Part shown: in pieces, positions 9,261-17,817 of the stretch
How the letters are laid out: every line of letters starts with the position of its first letter
Position numbering within the stretch: the stretch's first letter is position 1
Source: Tahibacter harae
GTDB taxonomy: Bacteria; Pseudomonadota; Gammaproteobacteria; Xanthomonadales; Rhodanobacteraceae
NCBI RefSeq assembly: GCF_024437735.1
Contig: NZ_JANFQO010000004.1
Coordinates: 186,001 to 250,000 of the forward strand
Length of the DNA: 64,000 nucleotides
Direction of reading: 5' to 3'
The notes under the pieces: generated by a model
The model's database searches: none
What the model was told of the DNA's origin: nothing
Seen by the model: the letters and a program-made list of their open reading frames with translations, nothing else
Position numbers and translations under genes: made by a program

Positions 9261-10148
9261 ATGGCCTGGATAGAACTCTCACTCACCATCCACTCCAACG
9301 AGCAGGAGCGCATCGAACTCGCGCTGGAAGACCTGGGCGCGCTGTCGGTGACCCTGCTGGATGCGGAAGACCATCCGATCTTCGAGCCCGCGCCGGGCGA
9401 AACGCCGGTGTGGCCGACGATCAAGCTGGCGGCGCTGTTCGATGTGGCGGTAGACCGCGCCGGCCTGGTGCATGCGCTGACCGAGCTGGTGCCGGAGATC
9501 GCGCCGGACCAGCTCGAATTCCGCGACATCGCCGACGCCGACTGGGTGCGCGCCTGGATGGATACCTTCCAGCCCATGCAGTTCGGCCGCCGGCTGTGGA
9601 TCTATCCGTGGAACATCGAGCCGCCCGAGGACCCCGGCGACAGCGTGATCGTGCGCCTGGACCCGGGCCTGGCCTTCGGCACCGGCACGCATCCGACCAC
9701 GGCGCTGTGCCTGGAATGGCTGGACGGCATCGACCTGCGCGGCAGGCAGGTGCTGGACTACGGCTGCGGCTCGGGCGTGCTGGCCATCGCCGCGCTGAAG
9801 CTGGGCGCGGCGCACGTGATCGGCGTGGACCTCGACCCGCAGGCGATCGAAGCCAGCCGCGACAATGCCGAGCGCAACGGCGTGGCGGCGGGGCTGGAAC
9901 TGTGCCTGCCGGCCGCACACCACAACGCGCCGCAGGACGTGCTGGTCGCCAATATCCTGGCCGGTCCGCTGGGTGAACTGGCGCCACTGTTTGCCGCCGC
10001 CTGCAAGCCCGCCGCGCCGTTCGCGCTGTCGGGCATCCTGGCGGGACAGGAGGCCGAGCTGCTGGAACGCTATGCGGAATGGTTCGAGCAACTGGAGGTC
10101 GCCCAGCGCGAGGACTGGGTGCGCATCAGCGGGCGGCGCAAGGCATAG
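9261..10148 (+). CDS. prmA: Ribosomal protein L11 methyltransferase
   Basis: SAM-dependent trimethylation of L11. The 295-residue protein has an N-terminal substrate-recognition domain (MAWIELSLTIHSNEQERIEL...), the RLDPGLAFGTGTHPTT segment and a SAM motif DYGCGSGVLAIAALKLGA, with later NILAGPLGELAP. The start 11 bases after accC gives the standard N-terminus, though the Shine-Dalgarno is weak, suggesting coupling to accC translation. The gene order accC-prmA is widespread in Gammaproteobacteria. Confidence 0.96.
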   Translation: MAWIELSLTIHSNEQERIELALEDLGALSVTLLDAEDHPIFEPAPGETPVWPTIKLAALFDVAVDRAGLVHALTELVPEIAPDQLEFRDIADADWVRAWMDTFQPMQFGRRLWIYPWNIEPPEDPGDSVIVRLDPGLAFGTGTHPTTALCLEWLDGIDLRGRQVLDYGCGSGVLAIAALKLGAAHVIGVDLDPQAIEASRDNAERNGVAAGLELCLPAAHHNAPQDVLVANILAGPLGELAPLFAAACKPAAPFALSGILAGQEAELLERYAEWFEQLEVAQREDWVRISGRRKA

Positions 10149-10363
10149 TAGGCAACGCCCGCGACGGCACGGCACCAGCCCGCCGTACCGCGCCGCCGGT
10201 GATTGGCGCAGGCACGGCGTGACCACCGCAAAGCCGCGGCCGCCGTCGCAGCAGATGGACTGCCTGGCGGGAATACGCCGCTGCCGCGCTTGAAAACCCC
10301 GTTGCGCCAGTCCACGCTAGCCGCGCCCTTCCGCCTGACCCGCTCCACACACGCCGCCCCGCC

Positions 10364-11158
10364 ATGTACACGCAATGCCCCGAATGCGCGACCGTCTACA
10401 ACGCCGATGCGGCGACGATCGCGCGCGGGCACGGCATGGTGCGCTGCAGCCATTGCGATGCGCTGTTCGATGCACTGCTCACTCTGGCCGACCACCTGCC
10501 GCCGGAACCGTTTGAACGTCTGGACGTCCATACGCAGGACGCGGACCCGCCGCGTCTGGGCGTGCCCGCCTACCGGCCCAATGCCCAGGCCGTCACCTAC
10601 ACCTTCGATCCCGACGAACGCCCGCGCGCGCGCGAAGCACGGCGCCAGTCCAACCTGCCGGCCTTCGCGCGCCACGCGCGCCGCAGCGGCGGCCGGCGCT
10701 GGCCCTGGGTGATCGGCGTGCTGCTGCTGGGGCTCAGCCTGGCCGGCCAGCTCGGCTATGCCGAACGCGACTATCTGCTCAACAACGATCTCGCGCGGCC
10801 GTGGCTGGACCGCGCCTGCGCCAGCCTCGGCTGCAAGCTGCCGCTGCGCCATGCCAGCCAGCAGCTGGAACTGCTTTCGCGCGACATACGGCCGCACCCT
10901 TCGGTGGCCGGCGCACTGATTGTTTCCGCCACGGTGCGCAATGCGGCGGAGTTCGACCAGACGTTTCCCGTGGTGGAAATCACCCTGTCGGACCTTGACG
11001 AAAACCGTGTCGCCATGCGCCGCTTCCAGCCGCGCGACTACCTCGGCGACACGCGCGCGATCGAGCGCGGCCTGGCTGCCGGCGCCAGCAGCGCGCTGGT
11101 GTTTGAAGTGCGCGATCCGGGCAAGAACGCGGTCGCGTTCGAATTCAAGTTCCTCTGA
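10364..11158 (+). CDS. MJ0042-type zinc-ribbon / DUF3426 membrane protein
   Basis: A 264-residue protein of unknown function. It opens with a small zinc finger (MYTQCPECATVYNADA..., C5, C8, C28, C31), then a charged, proline-containing linker, one transmembrane helix (about residues 112-130, WPWVIGVLLLGLSLAGQLGY) and a DUF3426 domain predicted outside the membrane. The combination is common between prmA and fis in beta- and gammaproteobacteria, where its role is undefined. The 215-base gap from prmA contains no recognisable gene. Confidence 0.88.
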   Translation: MYTQCPECATVYNADAATIARGHGMVRCSHCDALFDALLTLADHLPPEPFERLDVHTQDADPPRLGVPAYRPNAQAVTYTFDPDERPRAREARRQSNLPAFARHARRSGGRRWPWVIGVLLLGLSLAGQLGYAERDYLLNNDLARPWLDRACASLGCKLPLRHASQQLELLSRDIRPHPSVAGALIVSATVRNAAEFDQTFPVVEITLSDLDENRVAMRRFQPRDYLGDTRAIERGLAAGASSALVFEVRDPGKNAVAFEFKFL

Positions 11159-11302
11159 GCCGCGCACGCGGCGCGCGACGCATTTCTGCTGAGAGATGTT
11201 TGCCGATTGCGACAGTTGGCACTTACCAAGCCGCCGCCGGCGCGCTAACATCCCCGCCCCGTCGGCACTCGCATCCGGCGGTCATGGAAGATCAGACCCA
11301 GG

Positions 11303-11596
11303 TTGCCCAACACCGTGAATGCCGTCACCGTCCTGCGCCCTGAACAGGCCCCCGATGCCGTCGCCGCCCAGCCCGCCCTGCGCGAATGCGTGGCGCGCGC
11401 GGTACGCCGCTATCTCGTCGACATGGACAACAAGCAGGCCGAAGGCCTGTTCGACTTCGTCATGCAGGAAGTCGAGGCGCCGATGCTGCACGAAGTGATG
11501 TCGTGGTACGGCGGCAACCAGAGCAAGGCGGCGCTCGCCCTCGGCATCAACCGCGCCACCCTGCGCAAGAAGCTGTCCCAGTACGGCCTGCTCTGA
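11303..11596 (+). CDS. fis: Fis DNA-binding nucleoid protein
   Basis: Homodimeric nucleoid-associated regulator. The 97-residue product has the Fis core: a central helical region (QAEGLFDFVMQEVEAPMLHEVM) and a C-terminal helix-turn-helix GNQSKAALALGINRATLRKKL followed by SQYGLL. The start is uncertain: the TTG at 11303 and the GTG at 11315 (MNAVTVLRP) are in frame, while the nearby ATG at 11284 is in another frame. The gene follows the DUF3426 protein and precedes purH, the usual xanthomonad order. Here fis is not linked to dusB as it is in E. coli. Confidence 0.93.
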   Translation: MPNTVNAVTVLRPEQAPDAVAAQPALRECVARAVRRYLVDMDNKQAEGLFDFVMQEVEAPMLHEVMSWYGGNQSKAALALGINRATLRKKLSQYGLL

Positions 11597-11701
11597 ACCG
11601 CGCCAGCCCGCCGGCACCTGTTCCCGACAGCGCCGCTTTCGACGGCGCCGACACGCCAAATAATCATAGGCCGCAGCGGCTCGCCCGCGCCGGCCGCGGG
11701 C

Positions 11702-11707
11702 TATAAT
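11702..11707 (+). promoter_or_regulatory. -10 element of the purH promoter
   Basis: A perfect TATAAT sits 29 bases before the purH ATG. No convincing -35 is seen at the expected spacing, so this is a candidate sigma-70 promoter resting on the -10 alone. Confidence 0.55.
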
Positions 11708-11736
11708 CCGCGGCCCATTCTGTCTGGCGATTTCCC

Positions 11737-13314
11737 ATGTTCGACGCCACTCTCGTGCCGGTGCGGCGCGCCCTGATCAGCGTGTCCGACAAGACCGGGC
11801 TGCTGGATCTCGCCCGTGGTCTGGACGCACTCGGCGTCAGCCTGCTCTCCACCGGCGGCACCGCGCGCGCGCTGCGCGACGCCGGTCTGCCGGTCACTGA
11901 CGTCAGCAACATCACCGGCTTCCCCGAGATCATGGACGGCCGGGTCAAGACCCTGCATCCCAAGATCCACGGCGGCCTGCTTGGCCGGCGCGGCATCGAC
12001 GACGCCGTCATGGCCCAGCACGGCATCAGTCCCATCGACCTGCTGGTGGTCAATCTCTATCCGTTCGAGAAAGCCACGGCGCGGCCGGACTGCACTCTGG
12101 ACGAAGCCATAGAGAACATCGACATCGGCGGCCCGGCCATGCTGCGCGCCGCGGCCAAGAACCACGAGCACGTCGGCGTGGTGACCGATCCCGCCGACTA
12201 CGCCGACCTGCTGCAGTCGCTGCACGCCTTCCAGGGCACGACCATGGAGCTGCGCCGCCGCCTCGCAGCGAAAGCCTTCGCCCACACCGCGCGCTACGAC
12301 GGCCTGATCGCGAACTGGCTGGGCGCGCGCACCGGCGAGCGCGAGGACAACTACCCGCCCAGCCTGCACCTGAACTTCCGCCGCGCGCAGACCCTGCGCT
12401 ACGGCGAGAACCCGCACCAGTCGGCGGCGCTGTACATCGAAAGCGATCCGCCGGCCGGCATCGTCGCTACGGCGCGCGTGCTCGCCGGCAAGGAACTCTC
12501 GTTCAACAACATCGCCGACGCCGACGCGGCGCTGGAATGCGTCAAGGCCTTCGGCAGCGCGCCGGCCTGCGTCATCGTCAAGCATGCCAACCCCTGCGGC
12601 GTGGCCCTGGGCGACACGCCCATGCTGGCCTACGAACGCGCCTATGCCTGCGACCCGGTCTCGGCCTTCGGCGGCATCATCGCGCTGAACCGCTCGCTGG
12701 ACGTGGTCACCGCGCGCACCATCCTGGACCGCCAGTTCGTCGAGCTGGTCATCGCCCCGGAAGTGGACGAAGCTGCATTGGCGGTATTTGCCAAAAAGCC
12801 CAATGTGCGCGTGCTGGCCACCGGTCACTGGCCGGAGCAGGCCGCGCATACCAGCGACTACAAGCGCATCGCCGGCGGCCTGCTGGTGCAGGATGCGGAC
12901 CGCGACACCCTGCTGCTGTCGGACCTGCAGGTCGTGTCCAGGCGAGTGCCCAATGCCGAGGAACTGCGCGACCTGCTGTTCGCCTGGCACGTGGCCATGT
13001 ACGTCAAGTCCAACGCCATCGTCTATGCCCGCGGCGGCCAGACCATAGGCGTGGGCGCCGGCCAGATGAGCCGCGTGATCTCCGCCCGCATCGCCGCGAT
13101 GAAGGCCGAGGAAGCCGGCCTGGAAGTGAGCGGCAGCGTAATGGCCTCCGACGCGTTCTTCCCGTTCCGCGACGGCATCGACGCCGCCGCCCAAGCCGGC
13201 ATACGCGCGGTGATCCAGCCGGGCGGCTCCCTGCGCGACGAGGAAGTCATCGCCGCGGCCGACGAGAACGACATGGCGATGGTATTCACCGGCGTGCGCC
13301 ATTTCAGGCACTGA
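11737..13314 (+). CDS. purH: Bifunctional AICAR transformylase / IMP cyclohydrolase
   Basis: Catalyses the last two steps of de novo IMP synthesis. The 525-residue protein has the N-terminal MGS-like IMP cyclohydrolase domain ([55 protein letters not shown]) and the C-terminal transformylase ([36 protein letters not shown]). Length is typical. A TATAAT lies upstream. In many xanthomonads purD follows; here the next gene is a convergent DUF2782 protein beyond an inverted repeat. Confidence 0.98.
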   Translation: MFDATLVPVRRALISVSDKTGLLDLARGLDALGVSLLSTGGTARALRDAGLPVTDVSNITGFPEIMDGRVKTLHPKIHGGLLGRRGIDDAVMAQHGISPIDLLVVNLYPFEKATARPDCTLDEAIENIDIGGPAMLRAAAKNHEHVGVVTDPADYADLLQSLHAFQGTTMELRRRLAAKAFAHTARYDGLIANWLGARTGEREDNYPPSLHLNFRRAQTLRYGENPHQSAALYIESDPPAGIVATARVLAGKELSFNNIADADAALECVKAFGSAPACVIVKHANPCGVALGDTPMLAYERAYACDPVSAFGGIIALNRSLDVVTARTILDRQFVELVIAPEVDEAALAVFAKKPNVRVLATGHWPEQAAHTSDYKRIAGGLLVQDADRDTLLLSDLQVVSRRVPNAEELRDLLFAWHVAMYVKSNAIVYARGGQTIGVGAGQMSRVISARIAAMKAEEAGLEVSGSVMASDAFFPFRDGIDAAAQAGIRAVIQPGGSLRDEEVIAAADENDMAMVFTGVRHFRH

Positions 13315-13322
13315 GCCGCAGT

Positions 13323-13502
13323 GGAGCCGGGATTGGGAATGAAGGGATGCGGGATTCGCAGGAGCAGCGGCCGCAGCGCTTGAATGCCGCGGCGCTGTCC
13401 TGCGGCACGAAGCCGGGATTGGCGAGTGAGGATCAGCGTTGATGAAACGGCCACAGCGCCGCTTCACCAATCCCGCATCCCTTCATTCCCAATCCCGGCT
13501 CC
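13323..13502. repeat. 34-bp perfect inverted repeat between purH and the DUF2782 gene
   Basis: Arm 13323-13356 (beginning GGAGCCGGGATTGGGAATGA) is the exact reverse complement of arm 13469-13502, with a 112-base spacer. The spacer contains a further partial copy (GCCGGGATTGG near 13412). Related text (GGCCGGGATTGGGGATGCGG) occurs at about 29826. It lies between convergent genes and could act as a bidirectional terminator. The GGGATTGGG/GGGATTCG wording resembles a dispersed intergenic repeat I know from xanthomonads. Confidence 0.9.
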
Positions 13503-13886
13503 TCAGTTCCACTCGTACAGCTTGTAATAGACCGGCGCGACCGGGCCGTCCTTGGGATTGCCTTCCAGGCGGCCGTCGCCGTCGGTGTCGATATAGGTCC
13601 TGGTGATGCCGCTCTTGCTGGTAATGCGGATCATGCTGATCTTGCCGCTGGCGCGGTATTCCTCGACCGTGTCGTCGCCTTCCTTGCGGATCTTCACGTC
13701 CGGCGGCGTATCGCCCTTGGCGTCGGCGGGCTTGGCCTTGACGCCCGGATCGTCCAGTGCCGGCGGCGGCGCATCGACGAGTTCGCTGCCGTCCACCGGC
13801 TTCTGCTTGGGCGGCTCGGCGGCAGTCGCCGCATTCAGTCCGCAACACAGGCCGAGCAGAAGGAACATCAAAGGTGCGGGTTTCAT
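13503..13886 (-). CDS. DUF2782-family exported protein
   Basis: A 127-residue protein of unknown function with a signal peptide (MKPAPLMFLLLGLCCGLNAATA, cleavage near TAA/AEP), a Pro/Asp/Lys-rich linker and a compact C-terminal domain (VKIRKEGDDTVEEYRASG, ISMIRITSKSG, YIDTDGDGRLEG, YYKLYEWN) typical of DUF2782. Start 13886 is chosen for the signal peptide and upstream GGAG. It is divergent from polA, a neighbourhood common in gammaproteobacteria. The domain could bind a metal through DTDGDGRLE, but that is only inference. Confidence 0.88.
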   Translation of the reverse strand: MKPAPLMFLLLGLCCGLNAATAAEPPKQKPVDGSELVDAPPPALDDPGVKAKPADAKGDTPPDVKIRKEGDDTVEEYRASGKISMIRITSKSGITRTYIDTDGDGRLEGNPKDGPVAPVYYKLYEWN

Positions 13887-14061
13887 GGCGCGCTCCGGTA
13901 GCTGCTGGTGACCGGCGCCGCGGCACCTGCGGCGCCGCTGCCGGAATGCCGAGCAGGATAGCAAACGGGCCTGAACGGATTGTCGGCAAAGCGCTGCCGC
14001 CGCGTCCGCATTGAAAGGCGCGCCGGGCTGGGCCAAGCTCGGCGTCTGCAAGGAGACTGCC

Positions 14062-16812
14062 ATGCCTACCCTGGTGCTGATCGACGGATCCAGCTATCTC
14101 TACCGCGCCTTCCATGCGCTGCCGCCGCTGAGCAACGCAGCCGGCGAGCCGACCGGCGCGCTGTTCGGCGTCGTCAACATGCTGCGCACGCATCTGAAGG
14201 CCAAGCCCGATTACGCCGCCTTCGTCTGCGATGCTTCCGGCCCCACCTTCCGCGATGAACTCTATCCGGCCTACAAGGCCAACCGCCCGCCCATGCCGGA
14301 CGAGTTGCGCGCGCAGATCGACCCCATGCTGCAGATCGTGCAGGCGCTGGGCCTGCCCATGCTGCGCGAATCCGGCGTGGAGGCCGACGACGTAATCGGC
14401 ACGCTGGCGCTGCAGGCTGCGGCCCAGGGCATAGACGTGATCGTCTCCACCGGCGACAAGGACATGGCGCAGCTGGTCGGCCCGCGCGTGACCCTGAGCA
14501 ACAGCATGACCAATACCACGCTGAACGAGGCTGGCGTGTTCGAGAAGTTCGGCGTGCATCCGGCGCAGATCGTCGACTTCCTCGCACTGATGGGCGATTC
14601 CGTCGACAACATTCCCGGCGTGGAGAAATGCGGCCCCAAGACCGCGGCCAAGTGGCTGGCCGAATACCAGACGCTGGACAATGTGATCGCCAACGCGGCC
14701 AAGGTCGGCGGCAAGATCGGCGAGAACCTGCGCAGCGCCCTGGCCCAGCTGCCGCTGTCGCGCCAGCTGGCGCAGATCAAGACCGACGTGGCGCTGACCC
14801 AGGCCGTCACCGACCTGGTGCTGCGCGAACGCGACGTGGATGCACTGCGCACGCTGTATACGCGCTACGGCTTCAACGCGGCACTGAAGGAACTCGAAGG
14901 CAAGGCCGGTGCGGGCGCCGGCGAGGAACTGCGCGGCGCCGACGTGCCGGCGCAGTACCGCAAGCCGGTCGCGGCGGATCTGGGCCTGGACCCCGCCCTG
15001 GCCGCGCCGGGCAGCTACGAATGCGTGACCAGCGAGGAACGCCTGCAAGCCTGGCTGCAGAAGCTGCACGCGGCGCCGCTGATCGCCTTCGACACCGAGA
15101 CCACTTCGCTGGATCCGCTGCAGGCCGAGATCGTCGGTCTGTCCGTGTCGGTGCAGCGCGGCGAAGCCGCCTATATCCCGCTGGCGCACGATTTCCCCGG
15201 CGCGCCGCCGCAGCTGGCGCGCGATCACGTGCTGGCCGCGCTCAGGCCGCTGCTGGAAGATCCGGCAAAACCCAAACTGGGCCAGCACGCCAAGTACGAC
15301 GTCAACGTACTTTCGCGCTACGGCATCACGGTGCGCGGCGTGGCCTACGATTCCATGCTCGAATCCTATGTGTGGAACTCCACCGCGACGCGCCACGACA
15401 TGGATTCGCTGGCCAAGCGCTATCTCGGCTACACGCCCATTCCCTACGAAAGCGTCGCCGGCAAGGGTGCCAAGCAGATCCCGTTCAGCCAGGTCGCGCT
15501 GGAACAGGCCACGGCCTACGCCGCCGAAGACGCCGATGTCACCCTGCGCCTGCACGAGGTGCTGTGGGCCAGACTGGAAACCGAGCCGCGCCTGCGCGAG
15601 GTCTACGAGACGATAGAAGCACCGCTGATCCCGGTGCTGGCGCGCATGGAACAACGCGGCGTGCTGATCGACACCCAGGCCCTGCGCGTGCAGAGCAACG
15701 ACCTGGCCAGGCGCATGCACGAGATCAGCCAGCACGCCTTCAGCATCGCCGGGCGCAGCTTCAGCCTGGATTCGCCCAAGCAGCTGCAGGCCATCCTGTT
15801 CGACGAGCTGAAGCTGCCGGCCGTGGTCAAGACGCCGACCGGCCAGCCTTCGACCAACGAAGAAGCGCTGGACGCCATCGCCGACCAACATGAGCTGCCG
15901 CGCCTGATCCTCGACTACCGCGGCCTGGCCAAGCTGCGTTCGACCTATACCGACAAGCTGGCCGACAACGTCAATCCGCATACCGGCCGCGTGCACACCA
16001 GCTACGGCCAGGCCATCGCGGCGACCGGCCGGCTGTCCTCGTCCGATCCCAACCTGCAGAACATCCCCATCCGCACCGAGGAAGGCCGGCGCATACGCCA
16101 GGCCTTCGTCGCGCCGCCGGGCTTCGTCATCCTGGCCGCGGACTATTCGCAGATCGAGCTGCGCATCATGGCGCACCTGTCCGGCGACGCCGGCCTGCTC
16201 AGCGCCTTCGTCGGCGGCCAGGACGTGCATCGCGCCACCGCGGCGGAAGTGTTCGGCCTGCCGCCGGAACAGGTCGACGCCAACCAGCGCCGCGCCGCCA
16301 AGGCGATCAACTTCGGCCTGATGTACGGCATGGGCGCATTCGGCCTGGCGCGCCAGCTCGGCATTGCGCGCAACGAGGCCAACGACTACATCGCGCGCTA
16401 CTTCAACCGCTATCCCGGCGTGCGCACCTTCATGGACAACATCCGCGAACAGGCGCATCGCGACGGCTACGTGGAGACCGTGTTCGGCCGGCGCCTGTAC
16501 CTGGACGACATCCGCGCGCGCAATCCCAACCTGCGCGCCGGCGCCGAACGCGCCGCGATCAACGCCCCCATGCAGGGCACCGCCGCCGACATCATCAAGC
16601 GCGCCATGATCACGGTCGACGCCTGGCTGGGCGAACGCGAGGACGCGCGCATGCTGATGCAGGTGCACGACGAACTGGTGCTGGAGGTGCGCGAGGACCA
16701 GGTCGAGGCCGTCAGCGCCGGCCTGCGCGAGCGCATGTGCGCGGCGGCGGAACTCGCGGTGCCGCTGGTCGTCGATATCGGCACCGGGGCGAACTGGGAT
16801 CAGGCACATTGA
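14062..16812 (+). CDS. polA: DNA polymerase I
   Basis: Repair and Okazaki-fragment-maturation polymerase. The 916-residue protein has the 5'-3' exonuclease domain (MPTLVLIDGSSYLYRAFHAL; GDKDMAQLV; GDSVDNIPGV), the 3'-5' exonuclease domain with Exo I motif FDTETT (D344, E346) so proofreading appears intact, and the family A polymerase with motif A DYSQIELR (D694), motif B RRAAKAINFGLMYG and motif C VHDEL (D870). AAGGAGA precedes the ATG at 14062; the longer TTG-initiated frame at 14011 is rejected. Length agrees with E. coli PolA (928). Confidence 0.98.
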   Translation: MPTLVLIDGSSYLYRAFHALPPLSNAAGEPTGALFGVVNMLRTHLKAKPDYAAFVCDASGPTFRDELYPAYKANRPPMPDELRAQIDPMLQIVQALGLPMLRESGVEADDVIGTLALQAAAQGIDVIVSTGDKDMAQLVGPRVTLSNSMTNTTLNEAGVFEKFGVHPAQIVDFLALMGDSVDNIPGVEKCGPKTAAKWLAEYQTLDNVIANAAKVGGKIGENLRSALAQLPLSRQLAQIKTDVALTQAVTDLVLRERDVDALRTLYTRYGFNAALKELEGKAGAGAGEELRGADVPAQYRKPVAADLGLDPALAAPGSYECVTSEERLQAWLQKLHAAPLIAFDTETTSLDPLQAEIVGLSVSVQRGEAAYIPLAHDFPGAPPQLARDHVLAALRPLLEDPAKPKLGQHAKYDVNVLSRYGITVRGVAYDSMLESYVWNSTATRHDMDSLAKRYLGYTPIPYESVAGKGAKQIPFSQVALEQATAYAAEDADVTLRLHEVLWARLETEPRLREVYETIEAPLIPVLARMEQRGVLIDTQALRVQSNDLARRMHEISQHAFSIAGRSFSLDSPKQLQAILFDELKLPAVVKTPTGQPSTNEEALDAIADQHELPRLILDYRGLAKLRSTYTDKLADNVNPHTGRVHTSYGQAIAATGRLSSSDPNLQNIPIRTEEGRRIRQAFVAPPGFVILAADYSQIELRIMAHLSGDAGLLSAFVGGQDVHRATAAEVFGLPPEQVDANQRRAAKAINFGLMYGMGAFGLARQLGIARNEANDYIARYFNRYPGVRTFMDNIREQAHRDGYVETVFGRRLYLDDIRARNPNLRAGAERAAINAPMQGTAADIIKRAMITVDAWLGEREDARMLMQVHDELVLEVREDQVEAVSAGLRERMCAAAELAVPLVVDIGTGANWDQAH

Positions 16813-16933
16813 GGCGGCACCGGCGCACCGGACGCTTCGGGAGGACCGGAATTGCGGCATAACTTGTTGATTCGCAATCCAATGAACGGATTCTGAATCG
16901 AATCGGCCAAGGCTGCGAACCTTTCTCCCGGCC

Positions 16934-16939
16934 TATCGT
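16934..16939 (+). promoter_or_regulatory. Candidate -10 box for the polA-adjacent sRNA
   Basis: TATCGT lies about 10-15 bases before the first hairpin. No good -35 is visible, so the promoter is tentative. Confidence 0.35.
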
Positions 16940-16945
16940 CTTAAG

Positions 16946-17078
16946 ACGCAGGTGCACGCAACGGCACCTGGTTCATTCCCCTCCCTGGATGAACCACCGG
17001 TACCAGGTTCCTCCCCAGACCTGTTACCGCACCCCAGACCTCGAAGGTCCTCCCCTGGCCTTCGGGGTCTTTCTATTT
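16946..17078 (+). ncRNA. sX13-like small RNA: four hairpins, three with C-rich loops
   Basis: Four consecutive stem-loops can be read by eye. (1) CAGGTGC/GCACCTG (16949-16970). (2) GTTCAT/ATGAAC (16971-16994) with loop TCCCCTCCCTGG. (3) GGTA-CAGGT/ACCTG-TACC (16999-17028) with loop TCCTCCCCAG. (4) an 11-bp stem (17037-17047 with 17059-17069, one G-T pair) with loop TCCTCCCCTGG followed by TTTCTATTT, a Rho-independent terminator. C-rich loops between stable stems and the site directly downstream of polA match what I recall of the Xanthomonas virulence sRNA sX13, whose CCCC loops pair with G-rich mRNA leaders. Spot 42 and ErsA lie at the same locus in enterics and Pseudomonas. Promoter and 5' end are not certain. 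Confidence 0.78.
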
Positions 17079-17211
17079 CTGGCTTCCGATTTCTGGGGTT
17101 TCGATTTGGTGGGCGGAGTTAGCTTCTTGGATTTTGGAAGCGTGCTTGTGTGCGTCTTTGGGGCTTAGTTATTGATTATTCGAGCAGTTTCGTCCGCCTG
17201 CGGCGGCCGAC

Positions 17212-17245
17212 CTACTCTCTCTTTGCTTGCGCAAAGAGAAAGTAG
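17212..17245. repeat. Palindrome of the CTACTTTCTCTTTGC type
   Basis: Arms 17212-17226 and 17231-17245 (15 bp, one mismatch) flank a four-base loop. This sequence type (CTACTCTCTCTTTGC...GCAAAGAGAAAGTAG) recurs in intergenic regions of xanthomonads and is often miscalled as a short protein. It opens a structured block running to about 17460. Confidence 0.8.
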
Positions 17246-17316
17246 GCAAAGAGAAACACACCCCAGAAGCCGCGGCCTACGGGCATCCTGCCCTCCGGCT
17301 GCGCGAGGCGGCTGCG

Positions 17317-17355
17317 GAGTCCGCTGCAGGGCCATCCTGGCCCTGCAGCGGACTC
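17317..17355. repeat. 17-bp perfect inverted repeat inside the structured block
   Basis: GAGTCCGCTGCAGGGCC (17317-17333) and its exact complement (17339-17355) enclose ATCCT. It is nested within a weaker outer pairing of CCCCAGAAGCCGCGGC (about 17260) with GCCGCGGCTTATGGGG (about 17412). The nested geometry suggests a non-autonomous, structured repeat element. Confidence 0.8.
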
Positions 17356-17460
17356 GCGCCCATCCCTGGGCGCGACCCGCGCTGCGCGCGGGCTGATCCT
17401 GCGCCGCCTCGCCGCGGCTTATGGGGCCCCCGGAGGAGCGGCGCACACCCCTGTGCGCAG

Positions 17461-17677
17461 AAGCAACGGCAACGGCAACGGCCGCAGCAGCGGCAGCGGC
17501 GCCTACTGCCGTAGCGACGCCAATGTGAATGCCGCCGGCTCTCGGCTCGATCCGGCTCCAGCACCAGCAACGTCAGCGCCAAAAGGTCATAGTCAACGTC
17601 GACGTGGACGTCGACAGCAACCGCCGCAGCCATAGCCGCAGCCGCAGCAAAGACATCGGATTTCCGGGCGGAAAAAG
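17461..17677. other. Non-coding stretch with AACGGC microsatellite and a short palindrome
   Basis: Contains three tandem AACGGC units (about 17465-17482) and a perfect palindrome GTCGACGT-GG-ACGTCGAC (17598-17615). Reading frames through it are Arg/Ser/Gly-rich low-complexity and look non-coding. No gene is recognised. Confidence 0.6.
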
Positions 17678-17717
17678 CCCTCTCCCCCAAGCGCGTTTAC
17701 GCGCTTGGGGGAGAGGG
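17678..17717. repeat. REP-like hairpin with 19-bp perfect arms
   Basis: CCCTCTCCCCCAAGCGCGT (17678-17696) pairs exactly with 17699-17717 around a two-base loop, followed by TTGGGTGAGGGGG. The CCCTCTCCC...GGGAGAGGGTTGGGTGAGGG wording is a REP-type extragenic palindrome widespread in proteobacteria. It lies downstream of the convergent SDR gene. Confidence 0.85.
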
Positions 17718-17817
17718 TTGGGTGAGGGGGCAGCGCATCCATCGCGAAACCGCCCAACGTTCCGCCGCAACACTCACACGCGATTCCGTTCGCGGATCAG
17801 CACCGCAAATCCAGGCC

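Noticed and set aside
11284..11303. ATG at 11284 as start of fis
   Set aside because: It is in a different frame from the Fis reading frame, so it cannot initiate it.
13483..16860. 1125-codon minus-strand frame across polA
   Set aside because: Covers polA in antisense, low-complexity composition, no start signal. Only the small DUF2782 gene at 13503-13886, in another minus-strand frame, is real.
17165..17514. Short open frames on both strands inside the palindromic block
   Set aside because: Their translations are of the Arg/Ser-rich type often annotated by mistake in such repeats; the DNA shows nested palindromes, not coding structure.
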